Shown here: piece by piece, positions 1-7,216 of the stretch
Numbering within the stretch: position 1 is the first letter of the stretch
Layout of the letters: each line of letters starts with the position of its first letter
DNA from: Streptomyces griseorubiginosus
GTDB taxonomy: Bacteria; Actinomycetota; Actinomycetes; Streptomycetales; Streptomycetaceae
Direction: 5' to 3'
Assembly (NCBI RefSeq): GCF_017614965.1
Contig: NZ_WVUG01000074.1
Location: 1-32,260 of the forward strand
Length of the DNA: 32,260 bases
Translations under genes and position numbers: made by a program
Notes under the pieces: generated by a model
The model's database searches: none
Seen by the model: the letters and a program-made list of their open reading frames with translations, nothing else
Told to the model about the DNA's origin: nothing

Positions 1-498
1 GACTTCCGGGGCGCGCGGTGGATCGCGGCCTCCCCGGCGAACTACCGGCGGGCGGACCGGCCGGACGACTACGCGATCGACCGCGTGGTCGTCCATGTCA
101 CCCAGGGCGGTTACGCGAGCGCGGTCAAGGCCTTCGAGGACCCCGGACACCAGGCCGCGGCCCACTACATCGTCCGCGAGGACGGGCAGGTCACCCAGAT
201 GATCCGCGAGCTGGACGTGGCCTTCCACGCGGGCAACCGGGAGTACAACGAACGCAGCGTCGGCATCGAGCACGAGGGCTTCGTGGAGCGGAGGTCGTCG
301 TTCACGGACGCGATGTACGCCTCCTCGGCGCGACTGACCGCGGGGATATGCGGGCGGTACGGCATACCCGTCGACCGGGACCATGTCATCGGGCATGTGG
401 AGGTGCCGGGGACGGACCACACGGACCCGGGGCCGTACTGGGACTGGGAGCGGTACATGGGGCTTGTCCGACGGGCCGGACAGGCCCGACCTCGGTGA
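1..498 (+). CDS. N-acetylmuramoyl-L-alanine amidase (Amidase_2/AmpD-type domain), 5' end outside window
   Basis: The frame is open from base 1 to the TGA at 496-498, so the gene starts upstream of the window. The visible 165 residues form most of a zinc-dependent amidase domain that cleaves the bond between muramic acid and L-alanine in peptidoglycan. The predicted zinc ligands are His32 (in VVVHVT), His132 (in GHVEV) and Asp142 (in HTDPGPYWDW). The ten-residue spacing between the last two matches AmpD. The signal peptide, if any, lies outside the window. A GTG at base 85 would cut into the domain and is not the start. The domain class is clear; whether the enzyme is secreted cannot be judged here. 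Confidence 0.88.
   Translation, partial: DFRGARWIAASPANYRRADRPDDYAIDRVVVHVTQGGYASAVKAFEDPGHQAAAHYIVREDGQVTQMIRELDVAFHAGNREYNERSVGIEHEGFVERRSSFTDAMYASSARLTAGICGRYGIPVDRDHVIGHVEVPGTDHTDPGPYWDWERYMGLVRRAGQARPR
460..487 (+). terminator. stem-loop at the end of the amidase gene
   Basis: Arms 460-470 (GGGCTTGTCCG) and 477-487 (CGGACAGGCCC) form an 11-bp stem with one G-U wobble in the plus-strand RNA and a 6-nt loop. It lies inside the last codons of the amidase gene, just before the stop. No T-run follows, so a role in termination is inferred from position and stability only. Confidence 0.4.
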
Positions 499-701
499 CT
501 CAATCGTGACCCTGTGCGTAGCCCCGCTCTTCGTGTGTCCGTTGCGTCCCCCCTGACGGAGGTGACCTGCGGCACGCCAACTTCGCTCCTCCGCATAGGA
601 GTTGAGCGAGCACTCCCTTCACGGCGGCCGCACAGCGCACCCGGCCCGCTCCTAATCTCGGCCCAGTCCTCACACAGAACTCACGTCGACCATCCCGGTC
701 C

Positions 702-2255
702 ATGGCTGACATCACAGAGCCCGATGGGCGCACCAGCGCCACGGGCAGCAGCAACAAGTCCAGGCACACCAAGACCGCCCGCACCTCCGGCGGCAAGGGA
801 GTGCACCGGCGCAGGTTCCTCGGCGGCATGGCCGGGGTCGCACTCGGGGCGGTCGCGGGCGCCGGTGGCGCCTTCTCGCTGCTGACCGAGGCGGGGAAGA
901 ACAAGGCGAGCGCCGCCACCAACACCGCCACCCTGACCGTCCCCGACCTCCTGGAGGGCACCACCTCCGGCAGCACGACCACCTTCACGCTGGAGGCGAA
1001 GACCGGCACCGCCGAGGTGGTGTCCGGGGTCACCAGCAGCACGATGGGCTACAACCAGTCCTTCCTCGGCCCCACCATGAAGTGGACCAGCGGCGACACG
1101 GTCCTGCTCAACATCACCAACAGCCTGGGCGAGGACACCACCGTCCACTTCCACGGCGCCCACGTCCCGGCCAAGATGGACGGCGGCCCGCAGGTCGCCT
1201 TCTCGGACGGCACCACCTGGTCCCCCACGTTCACGGTCAAGGACGAGGCCAAGACGCTCTGGTACCACCCGCACGCCCTGGGCACCACGGCGAAGCAGGC
1301 GGTGCACGGCCTGGCCGGCATGATCATCGTGGAGGACGACTCCACCGCGTCCTCCGACCTCCCCAGCACCTACGGCACCGACGACATCCCGCTGATCTTC
1401 CAGAGCCTGGCCGCCGACAGCAGCGGCGACATCAAGTACAACCTCACCGGCTACCTCGGCAGCGGGCTGAGCTTCCCGCTGCTGCTGAACGGCACCAACG
1501 TCGACGACACCACGCTCACCTTCACGGCGACCAAGACCCGCACCCGGTTCCGGTGTCTGAACGCCTCGCCGTCGGACATCATCACCATCCAGCGCAGCGA
1601 CGGCGGCACGCTCAACCAGATCGCCACCGACCAGGGTTACCTCACCGCGGCCACCGAGGTGACCAGCATCCGGCTGGTGGCGGGCGCCCGCGCGGAGTTC
1701 GTGCTGGACCTGTCGGACGCGGTCACGCTCCAGGCCGTCGTCACCACCGGCTGGGTGCGCGGCGGCAGCGGCACGTACGACGTGCTCGCGATCACCGCGT
1801 CGGGCACGGACACCCCGGACGACCTGCCGAGTTCGCTCAACACGATCACCCGGTACGACACCAGCGACTTCACCGCCCGGACGATCACCCTCGGCCAGAG
1901 CGGCGCGACCATGCTGATCAACGGGTCCGCCGGTACCAGCATGTCCTCCATGGCGATGATCAGCACCACGCTGGGCGCCAAGGAGATCTGGACGATCAAG
2001 AACAGCACCCAGCTTGAGCACTCGTTCCATCTGCACGACGTGCCCTACCAGGTGATCTCCATCAACGGCGAGGACCCGACCGGCGTGGACCTCGGCTGGT
2101 TCGACACCTACGAGGTGGTCGGCGGCGGCTCCATCGAGATCGCGATGGAGTTCACGGACTTCACGGACGACACCTACATGTACATGCTCCACTGCCATCT
2201 GCTGCAGCACGAGGACGAGGGCATGATGGCGTCCCTGATGGTGACGGAGAGTTAG
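702..2255 (+). CDS. Tat-exported multicopper oxidase (laccase/CotA-like)
   Basis: A 517-residue three-domain multicopper oxidase, which oxidises phenolic or metal substrates and reduces O2 to water. An N-terminal twin-arginine motif (RRRFL, residues 36-40) followed by a hydrophobic Ala/Gly stretch predicts Tat export of the folded enzyme. All four copper motifs are present: HFHG at 149-152, WYHPH at 187-191, HSFHLH at 440-445 and HCHLLQHEDEGM at 497-508. The type 1 copper ligands are therefore His440, Cys498, His503 and axial Met508. The ATG start keeps the whole signal region, although no good Shine-Dalgarno is visible before it. The length fits the three-domain class rather than the small two-domain laccases. 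The substrate is unknown. The gene converges on the cysteine desulfurase gene with an 18-bp gap. Confidence 0.93.
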   Translation: MADITEPDGRTSATGSSNKSRHTKTARTSGGKGVHRRRFLGGMAGVALGAVAGAGGAFSLLTEAGKNKASAATNTATLTVPDLLEGTTSGSTTTFTLEAKTGTAEVVSGVTSSTMGYNQSFLGPTMKWTSGDTVLLNITNSLGEDTTVHFHGAHVPAKMDGGPQVAFSDGTTWSPTFTVKDEAKTLWYHPHALGTTAKQAVHGLAGMIIVEDDSTASSDLPSTYGTDDIPLIFQSLAADSSGDIKYNLTGYLGSGLSFPLLLNGTNVDDTTLTFTATKTRTRFRCLNASPSDIITIQRSDGGTLNQIATDQGYLTAATEVTSIRLVAGARAEFVLDLSDAVTLQAVVTTGWVRGGSGTYDVLAITASGTDTPDDLPSSLNTITRYDTSDFTARTITLGQSGATMLINGSAGTSMSSMAMISTTLGAKEIWTIKNSTQLEHSFHLHDVPYQVISINGEDPTGVDLGWFDTYEVVGGGSIEIAMEFTDFTDDTYMYMLHCHLLQHEDEGMMASLMVTES

Positions 2256-2273
2256 GGGAGCCCCTCCGGCGAA

Positions 2274-3437
2274 TTAGGTGAGCCCGGCGGCTCGAGCGCG
2301 CTCGACCGCCGGGCCGATCGCCTTGGCGACCGCCTCCACGTCGGCCTCCGTGGAGGTGTGGCCGAGGGAGAAGCGGAGGGTGCCGCGGGCCAGGTCCGGG
2401 TCGGTGCCGGTGGCGAGCAGCACATGGCTCGGCTGGGCGACGCCGGCGGTGCAGGCGGAGCCGGTGGAGCACTCGATGCCCTGGGCGTCCAGGAGCAGCA
2501 GCAGGGAGTCGCCCTCGCAGCCGGGGAAGGTGAAGTGGGCGTTGGCGGGGAGCCGGTCGACCGGGTCGCCGCCGAGGATCGCGTCCGGGACGGCCGTACG
2601 GACCGCCTCGATCAGGCTGTCGCGCAGGGCGCCGATCTCGGTGGCGAACCACTCGCGCTGCTCGGCGGCGAGACGGCCGGCGACCGCGAAGGAGGCGATC
2701 GCGGGGACGTCCAGGGTGCCGGAGCGGACGTGCCGCTCCTGGCCGCCGCCGTGCAGGACCGGTACGGGGGTGTACTCGCGGCCGAGGACCAGGGCGCCGA
2801 TGCCGTAGGGGCCGCCGATCTTGTGGCCGGACACGGTCATCGCGGCGAGGCCCGAGGCGCCGAATTCGACGGGGACCTGGCCGAAGGCCTGGACGGCGTC
2901 GGCGTGCAGCGGGACGCCGAACTCCTGGGCGACGTCGGCGAGTTCGCGGACCGGGAAGACGGTGCCGATCTCGTTGTTGGCCCACATCACGGTGGCCAGG
3001 GCGACGTCGTCCGGGTTCTTCGCGAGGGCCTCGCGCAGGGCCTCGGGGTGGACGCGTCCGTAGCTGTCGACCGGGAGGTACTCGACGGTGGCGCCCTCGT
3101 GCTCGCCGAGCCAGTGGACGGCGTCGAGGACGGCGTGGTGCTCGACGGGGCTGGCGAGGACCCGGGTGCGGCGGGGGTCGGCGTCGCGGCGGGACCAGTA
3201 CAGGCCCTTCACCGCGAGGTTGTCGGCCTCGGTGCCGCCGGATGTGAGGACGACCTCGCTGGGGCGGGCGCCGAGCGCGTCCGCGAGCGTCTCGCGGGCT
3301 TCCTCGACGGTGCGCCTCGCGCGGCGGCCGGACGCGTGCAGGGAGGAGGCGTTGCCGGTCACGCTCAGGTGCGCGCTGAGTGCCTCGACTGCCTCCGGGA
3401 GCATCGGGGTGGTCGCGGCGTGGTCGAGGTATGCCAT
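2274..3437 (-). CDS. cysteine desulfurase, NifS/IscS family
   Basis: A PLP enzyme that removes sulfur from cysteine as a persulfide, for Fe-S cluster assembly or tRNA thiolation. The fold-type I hallmarks are visible: the start MAYLDHAATT, the PLP lysine in SGHKIGG (Lys206) and the catalytic loop cysteine in STGSACTAG (Cys329). Length is 387 residues from the ATG at 3437. A GTG nine bases upstream (3446) would add three residues, but neither start has a good ribosome site and the ATG fits the family N-terminus. No Fe-S scaffold gene is adjacent. In relatives as I recall, this gene lies close to the tRNA thiouridylase gene mnmA, which would favour a tRNA role, but mnmA is not in the window. 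The 3' end carries a strong inverted repeat (listed separately). Confidence 0.93.
   Translation of the reverse strand: MAYLDHAATTPMLPEAVEALSAHLSVTGNASSLHASGRRARRTVEEARETLADALGARPSEVVLTSGGTEADNLAVKGLYWSRRDADPRRTRVLASPVEHHAVLDAVHWLGEHEGATVEYLPVDSYGRVHPEALREALAKNPDDVALATVMWANNEIGTVFPVRELADVAQEFGVPLHADAVQAFGQVPVEFGASGLAAMTVSGHKIGGPYGIGALVLGREYTPVPVLHGGGQERHVRSGTLDVPAIASFAVAGRLAAEQREWFATEIGALRDSLIEAVRTAVPDAILGGDPVDRLPANAHFTFPGCEGDSLLLLLDAQGIECSTGSACTAGVAQPSHVLLATGTDPDLARGTLRFSLGHTSTEADVEAVAKAIGPAVERARAAGLT
2282..2314. terminator. 33-bp inverted repeat in the 3' end of the desulfurase gene
   Basis: Arm 2282-2298 (GCCCGGCGGCTCGAGCG) is complementary to 2299-2314 with a single bulged base. It starts 26 bases after the stop of the multicopper oxidase gene and lies within the last codons of the desulfurase gene. 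It could end plus-strand transcription from the oxidase. A shorter AGGGG/CCCCT repeat lies at 2254-2265, overlapping the oxidase stop. The function is inferred; no T-run follows. Confidence 0.45.
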
Positions 3438-3551
3438 GGTGCGCACGATTCTACGGGGCGGGTCGCTGCGCTTGGCTTTGGCCGCGTACTGCCTCCCGGA
3501 ACTGCGGCTGGGGTCGGTCGCGCGGCACCCGGCGTGCAGGCCGTGCCCACC

Positions 3552-3615
3552 CGTTCCGCCCTGCGGAACGACTGCCCACGGCGGTACGGCGGTACGGCGG
3601 TACGGCTTGTACGGC
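3552..3615. repeat. perfect 8-bp hairpin followed by short tandem repeats
   Basis: A perfect stem (CGTTCCGC 3552-3559, GCGGAACG 3563-3570) is followed by three copies of the octamer GCGGTACG and a degenerate fourth copy up to about 3615. It lies between the DUF4190 gene and the desulfurase gene, both on the minus strand. The hairpin could end transcription of the small-membrane-protein pair. The tandem octamer resembles slippage-prone noncoding sequence. Confidence 0.45.
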
Positions 3616-3639
3616 GATTCCGCGATGCCCTGTTCGCGT

Positions 3640-3918
3640 TCAGAAGCTCCAGGAGATGGTGCTGTCCGCCTGCATGAAGGCGACCAGGACGATGAGGTCC
3701 GCGACGCCCAGGCCCAGGCCCAGGAAGGCGCGGCCCCGGCGGGTGGTGCCGCGCCAGAGGGCGGCCGTGGCCAGGATGATCGCGATCGGGCCGAGGAAGA
3801 TGTTCAGGACGAGCAGGCCGACGAGGCCCAGGATGAAGGAGGCCACCGCCATGCCGTCGGCGTCGCGGCGGGTCGGGGCGGCGTCGGGACGGTCGGTGGC
3901 GCGGGCGGTGAGTTGCAT
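3640..3918 (-). CDS. DUF4190-like small membrane protein
   Basis: A 92-residue protein with a charged N-terminus (residues 1-21) and two hydrophobic segments at about 22-50 and 62-82, separated by a basic stretch (RGTTRRGR). The pattern 'MAVASFILGLVGLL...GPIAIILA' followed by a second glycine-rich helix is typical of DUF4190 proteins, which are integral membrane proteins of unknown function. The ATG at 3918 follows a GGGAG about 13 bases upstream. The gene lies 36 bp downstream of another small membrane protein gene on the same strand, probably in one transcript starting near the operator-like repeats at 4178-4264. No function can be assigned. Confidence 0.8.
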   Translation of the reverse strand: MQLTARATDRPDAAPTRRDADGMAVASFILGLVGLLVLNIFLGPIAIILATAALWRGTTRRGRAFLGLGLGVADLIVLVAFMQADSTISWSF

Positions 3919-3954
3919 GACGGGTCAGCTCCCGGCAGTCGTGGCGGTGGTGGG

Positions 3955-4125
3955 TCAGTGGCTGGTGGTGGTGTGGCGGCGACGGCCGTGGCGCTCGCGG
4001 AGCGCGAAGATGCCGAGCCATGCGGCGATGACGGCGGCGGCGACGAGGGTGAAGGCGAACGGCGCGTGGGCCACGGTGCCCAGTACGGCGCCAAACAGCA
4101 GCAGGGCGGCGACGAGGAACAGCAT
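3955..4125 (-). CDS. 56-residue membrane protein
   Basis: A short frame from ATG 4125 to TGA 3955. It encodes a hydrophobic segment (residues 1-19), a short turn with His-Ala-Pro, a second hydrophobic segment (about 22-42) and a basic tail (LRERHGRRRH). A strong Shine-Dalgarno (GGAGGGGG) lies about 12 bases before the ATG, and the codons keep the G/C third-position bias of the neighbours. The gene is first in a two-gene unit with the DUF4190 gene and divergent from the TetR-family regulator. I do not recognise a family; two-helix membrane proteins with a basic tail are common in Streptomyces. Confidence 0.68.
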   Translation of the reverse strand: MLFLVAALLLFGAVLGTVAHAPFAFTLVAAAVIAAWLGIFALRERHGRRRHTTTSH

Positions 4126-4177
4126 GGGATGAAACCCCCTCCGAGACGCCTCGGGGACGCCTTCTCGTTACGTTTCG

Positions 4178-4205
4178 GTGAACAGTTGTAGTTACAGTTG
4201 TTCAC
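4178..4205. promoter_or_regulatory. 28-bp dyad, candidate operator of the divergent TetR/FabR-like regulator
   Basis: Outer arms GTGAACA (4178-4184) and TGTTCAC (4199-4205) and inner arms TGTA (4187-4190) and TACA (4193-4196) are symmetric about 4191.5; only the three GT steps break symmetry. The element holds two direct copies of ACAGTTGT (4182-4189 and 4194-4201). It lies 53 bp upstream of the small membrane protein gene on one side and 66 bp upstream of the TetR gene on the other, where an autoregulatory operator would be expected. Confidence 0.6.
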
Positions 4206-4249
4206 TGACTTCAGAGTCTAGCGCGTCTCGCGGCTTTCCAAATCCAGAG

Positions 4250-4264
4250 AACAGTTGTTAACTG
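4250..4264. promoter_or_regulatory. third ACAGTTGT element next to the TetR start
   Basis: A third copy of ACAGTTGT (4251-4258) is embedded in the palindrome CAGTT-GTT-AACTG (4252-4264), six bases before the ATG at 4271. Binding here would block the start region of the regulator gene, consistent with autoregulation. It shares the core of the larger dyad at 4178-4205. Confidence 0.5.
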
Positions 4265-4270
4265 GATGAC

Positions 4271-4897
4271 ATGAGTCACACCCTCGGCATCCGGCAGGCG
4301 CAGAAGCAGAAGACCCGGCAGGCGCTCCTCGACGCGGCCCTCGGCCTGCTGGAGGAGCAGAGCCTGAGCAGCCTGGGCCTGCGCGAGGTCACCCGCGCGG
4401 TCGGCGTCGCCCCGACCGCCTTCTACCGGCACTTCCGCTCCATCGCGGATCTCGGCGTGGCCCTGGTCGAGGAGGCGCTGGGCAGCCTGCACCCGATGAT
4501 CAGGACGACGGTGGCCACCACCGACGACAGTGACCAACGGATCCAACGCGCCATCGAGTTGATCGCCGGTCATGTGAGCGAGTACCCCGCCCATGTCCGT
4601 TTCATCGCCCGCGAGCGACATGGCGGAGTTCAGTCGGTGCGCGAGGCGATACGGGACCAACTCGCCCTGTTCGCCGAGGAGGTGCGGGCCGAACTGGCCA
4701 AGGACCCGGAGTCCGCCGGCTGGAGCGACGACGACCTGCTGATGCTGGCCCATCTCTACGTGGACCAGATGCTGATCACCGCCTCCCTGTTCCTGGAAGC
4801 GATGGAGGGCACCGAGGAGGACCGCGAGCACGTCGAGCAGGTCGCCACCCGGCAGATGCGGCTCATCAGCATCGGGCGCCATCACTGGCTGGATTGA
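4271..4897 (+). CDS. TetR-family repressor, FabR/DesT-like
   Basis: A 208-residue regulator. The N-terminal helix-turn-helix lies at about residues 36-58, with the signature LREVTRAVGVAPTAFYRHF. This HTH and the C-terminal motif RLISIGRHHW resemble E. coli FabR (recalled: REVAREAGIAPTSFYRHF and RMISKGAYYW), as does the internal HVRFIARERHGG. FabR and DesT sense acyl-CoA or acyl-ACP pools and repress unsaturated fatty acid genes, so a lipid ligand is a reasonable guess. Neighbours are not fatty acid genes: divergently placed are two small membrane protein genes. The sequence between them carries three copies of a repeated element, suggesting autoregulation and control of that pair. The start ATG has only a weak ribosome site and is close to the operator-like palindrome. 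Confidence 0.88.
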   Translation: MSHTLGIRQAQKQKTRQALLDAALGLLEEQSLSSLGLREVTRAVGVAPTAFYRHFRSIADLGVALVEEALGSLHPMIRTTVATTDDSDQRIQRAIELIAGHVSEYPAHVRFIARERHGGVQSVREAIRDQLALFAEEVRAELAKDPESAGWSDDDLLMLAHLYVDQMLITASLFLEAMEGTEEDREHVEQVATRQMRLISIGRHHWLD

Positions 4898-4919
4898 GCC
4901 ACCGCGGAACGGACAACGC

Positions 4920-4960
4920 ACAGGGGCGGCACCCCCGTTCACCGGGAGTGCCGCCCCTGT
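4920..4960. terminator. bidirectional terminator between TetR and lipoprotein genes
   Basis: Arms ACAGGGGCGGCA (4920-4931) and TGCCGCCCCTGT (4949-4960) form a perfect 12-bp stem with a 17-nt loop. It sits between two convergent genes, 22 bp after the TetR stop and 16 bp beyond the end of the lipoprotein gene. Confidence 0.8.
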
Positions 4961-4976
4961 CGTACGGCGTGACGGG

Positions 4977-5378
4977 TCAGCTCTTGGTCGCCGCCGCCGT
5001 CGGCTGCCCGCTCGGGGCGCCGCTCGGTGCGGCACCGCCGCCGGGACCGCCCTGGCCGCCGCCGCAACCGCCCGCCCCGCCGCCACCCGGGCCGCCCTGA
5101 CCAGCACCCTGGCCGCCGCCGGGCGCGCCGCTCGGCATCCCGGTGGGAGTGCCGGTCGGCCGGGCCGTCGCGTTGCCCGTCGGCGCGCCCGAGGGGGCAC
5201 CGCTCGGCCGGCCCGAGGCGTTGCCCGTGGGCATGCCGGAGGGCGCCGAACACGCCTGCCCCTGCCCGGAGTTGCCGGTGCCCGAGGAGGACGAGGAGTC
5301 GCTCGAGCCGCAGGCCGCCAGGACCAGAGGCGAGAGCGCCAGCAGGGCCACCGCGGGGACGAGACGCACACGCTTCAT
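4977..5378 (-). CDS. low-complexity Gly/Pro/Ser/Thr-rich lipoprotein
   Basis: From the ATG at 5378 (GGAG 13 bases upstream) the 133-residue product has a basic N-terminus, a hydrophobic core and the lipobox LAAC with Cys23 as the predicted lipidated residue. The mature part is almost entirely low complexity. It begins with a serine run, continues with repeated G-x-P-S/T-G units (such as SGAPSGAPTGNA and TGTPTGMPSGAPGG), then a Gly/Gln block (GGGQGAGQGGPGGGG) containing an isolated cysteine, and a short Ser/Thr tail. An upstream GTG at 5438 would put the signal peptide inside the protein and is rejected. It is probably exposed on the outer face of the membrane or within the wall. I recognise no functional domain. 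Confidence 0.72.
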   Translation of the reverse strand: MKRVRLVPAVALLALSPLVLAACGSSDSSSSSGTGNSGQGQACSAPSGMPTGNASGRPSGAPSGAPTGNATARPTGTPTGMPSGAPGGGQGAGQGGPGGGGAGGCGGGQGGPGGGAAPSGAPSGQPTAAATKS

Positions 5379-5518
5379 GAGAAACAGCTCCAAGGAGGAT
5401 GAGGGTGCCTTGAGACCGGCACTCAACCAACGGCGCATTGGGCTTCCTTGGGGGCGGTCTGTCCCCGGACTGTGACTCGGGTCAAGGGGATCTCAAGACA
5501 CCGCGCCGACCTGCGGCT

Positions 5519-6502
5519 TCACCGAGCGGACCGGACCGCCCGCTGGTACAGCTCCGTGACAGAGGCGGCCGCCGCCGCGACCTCCGCGCGTACCTCCGGC
5601 GGCTCGAGCACCTCCACGTGTTCGGCGAACTGGAGCAGTTGACGGGCCTCGGGCACGACCCCGTACGACAGCCGTACGGTCACCCACTCCCCCTCGCCGT
5701 CGGTGTCCGGGAGTTCGGCGAGATGGGCGGCGTTCAGGCGCAGGAACATGTCCAGCCGGCTGCGCCGGACGCGCACCGTGACGTCGAGCCCGCCCGGCCG
5801 CTCCTCCACCTGACGGCGCAACACCTGCCAGACATCGGCGAGTTCGACGCCCGGACGGCGCTTCACGGGGTCCTCCAGGACCGCGGCCGAGCGCACCCGG
5901 TCGGCGCGGAAGAGCCGCGGCTTCGCACGGCGGTCGGCGACGAGGTACCAGACGCCCGCCTTGGAGACGAGCCCGTAGGGGTCGACCGTGTAGGTCCGCG
6001 GCTCCCGCTCGCCGCTGTGCCGGTAGCGCAGCCGCAGCCGCCGGTCGGCGAAGACGGCGTCCTGCAGGACGTCGAGGTCGACGGGTCCCTGCGGGCCGCC
6101 CTTCCAGCGGGTGGCGTCGACCAGAATGCGGCGGGAGGTCACCTCGGCGGCCGGGCGGTGCGGCGCCGGGAGCGCGGCCATGACCTTGCGCAGCGCCGAG
6201 CCGAGGGCCGCGTCCAGTCCCAGCGCGGCGTGCGCGCCCTGGGCGGCCAGGATGAACAGCGCCCGCGACTCGTCGGCGGTCAGTCCCGTGACGTCCGTGC
6301 GGAACCCGGCCAGCAGCTCGATCCCGCCGTGCCGCCCGCGCTCGGCGTAGACCGGCACCCCGGAGGCCGACAGCGCCTCCACGTCCCGGTAGATGGTGCG
6401 CACCGACACCTCCAGCCGCTCGGCCAGTTCGTGCGCGGGGACGCGGCCGCGGGTCTGCAGGAGCAGCAGGATCGACAGCAGGCGGTCGGACTTCACGTAC
6501 AC
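5519..6502 (-). CDS. YafY-type regulator with HTH and WYL domain
   Basis: A 327-residue protein with an N-terminal winged HTH (HELAERLEVSVRTIYRDVEAL, about residues 24-44) and a WYL domain whose namesake residues are Trp185-Tyr186-Leu187 in GVWYLVADRR. A WYL C-terminal extension follows. WYL proteins sense nucleic acid or small ligands and usually regulate a divergent neighbour. Here that neighbour is the TIGR03086 gene at 6623, with a TGAC/GTCA palindrome between the two. The start is GTG at 6502; a second GTG two codons later is equally possible, since no strong ribosome site separates them. Confidence 0.9.
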   Translation of the reverse strand: MYVKSDRLLSILLLLQTRGRVPAHELAERLEVSVRTIYRDVEALSASGVPVYAERGRHGGIELLAGFRTDVTGLTADESRALFILAAQGAHAALGLDAALGSALRKVMAALPAPHRPAAEVTSRRILVDATRWKGGPQGPVDLDVLQDAVFADRRLRLRYRHSGEREPRTYTVDPYGLVSKAGVWYLVADRRAKPRLFRADRVRSAAVLEDPVKRRPGVELADVWQVLRRQVEERPGGLDVTVRVRRSRLDMFLRLNAAHLAELPDTDGEGEWVTVRLSYGVVPEARQLLQFAEHVEVLEPPEVRAEVAAAAASVTELYQRAVRSAR

Positions 6503-6535
6503 AGAATCGCGCCACGGGCGATCGCCCGCAAATGT

Positions 6536-6550
6536 TGACGGAAACTGTCA
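6536..6550. promoter_or_regulatory. palindrome TGACGGAAACTGTCA, candidate WYL regulator operator
   Basis: Arms TGACGG and CTGTCA (one mismatch) flank an AAA centre between the divergent WYL regulator and TIGR03086 genes, 34 bp from the regulator start and 73 bp from the other start. The left arm overlaps a TTGACG hexamer (6535-6540) that could be a -35 element, so binding would block it. Operator function is inferred from position and symmetry. Confidence 0.5.
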
Positions 6551-6622
6551 GGTTATGGGCGGAGTCTTCGAGCAGCGGAACGCACCGGAAAGCACCGCAC
6601 GGACACCACAGAGAGGCCGGCC

Positions 6623-7210
6623 ATGAACGCCATCGACCCCCGCCCCGTCTACGCCCGCGCCACCGAGCAGGCGGCCGCGCTCATCGCGACCGTACGGGCG
6701 GACCAGCTCGACTCCCCCACCCCGTGCGCCGAGTTCGACGTCCGCACCCTGCTCGGCCACATCGTCGGCGGCACCCTGCGGATCGCGGTCGTCGGGGAGG
6801 GCGGCGACGGTCTCGCCGTCCACCCCTTCGCGCAAGGCGTCGGCGACGACGAGTGGCCGGCCGCCTATGACGAGGTGCGCGTCCGGGTCCTCAAGGCCTG
6901 GGAGAGCGACGCCCGTCTGGAGGCGCCGGTCCGCGTGCCGTGGGGAGAGGTCCCGGGGCGCGCCGCCCTCTCCGGCTACGTCATGGAGCTGGTCACGCAC
7001 ACCTGGGATCTGTCGGAGTCCCTCGGCCGGCCGCATCGACTCGACCCGGAGCCGGCCGAGTTCGCCCTCGCCGTCGCCCGTCGCGTCCTCCCCGACCCGG
7101 AGCGCGACGCCGACACGCCCTTCGCCTCGGTGGTACCGGCCCCCGAAGGGGCCGACGCCTATGGGCGGTTGGCGGCCTGGCTCGGCCGTGAACTGCTCGT
7201 CCGAGCCTGA
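6623..7210 (+). CDS. TIGR03086 family metal-binding protein (DinB/mycothiol-dependent maleylpyruvate isomerase fold)
   Basis: A 195-residue protein with the four-helix metal-binding fold common in actinobacteria. The family pattern is visible: an N-terminal PTPCAEFDVRTLLGHIVGG block with His46, and ELVTHTWDLSESLGRP with His126 and Asp129, the likely metal ligands. Some relatives use mycothiol as a thiol cofactor; the function of TIGR03086 members is mostly unknown. It is divergent from a WYL regulator that probably controls it, and it converges on the thioesterase gene with a 6-bp gap. The start ATG at 6623 follows the purine-rich GAGAGGCCGGCC. Confidence 0.87.
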   Translation: MNAIDPRPVYARATEQAAALIATVRADQLDSPTPCAEFDVRTLLGHIVGGTLRIAVVGEGGDGLAVHPFAQGVGDDEWPAAYDEVRVRVLKAWESDARLEAPVRVPWGEVPGRAALSGYVMELVTHTWDLSESLGRPHRLDPEPAEFALAVARRVLPDPERDADTPFASVVPAPEGADAYGRLAAWLGRELLVRA

Positions 7211-7216
7211 CTCCGT

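Noticed and set aside
681..2210. Long minus-strand frame opposite the multicopper oxidase gene
   Set aside because: It is the antisense shadow of a gene with intact copper motifs; its translation is Val/Arg/Gly-rich low complexity without domains.
2358..3677. Long plus-strand frame opposite the cysteine desulfurase gene
   Set aside because: High-GC antisense shadow; no ribosome site or motif, and the desulfurase is clearly real.
5379..5438. N-terminal extension of the low-complexity lipoprotein
   Set aside because: It would place the signal peptide and lipobox inside the protein; the ATG at 5378 starts directly at the signal peptide.
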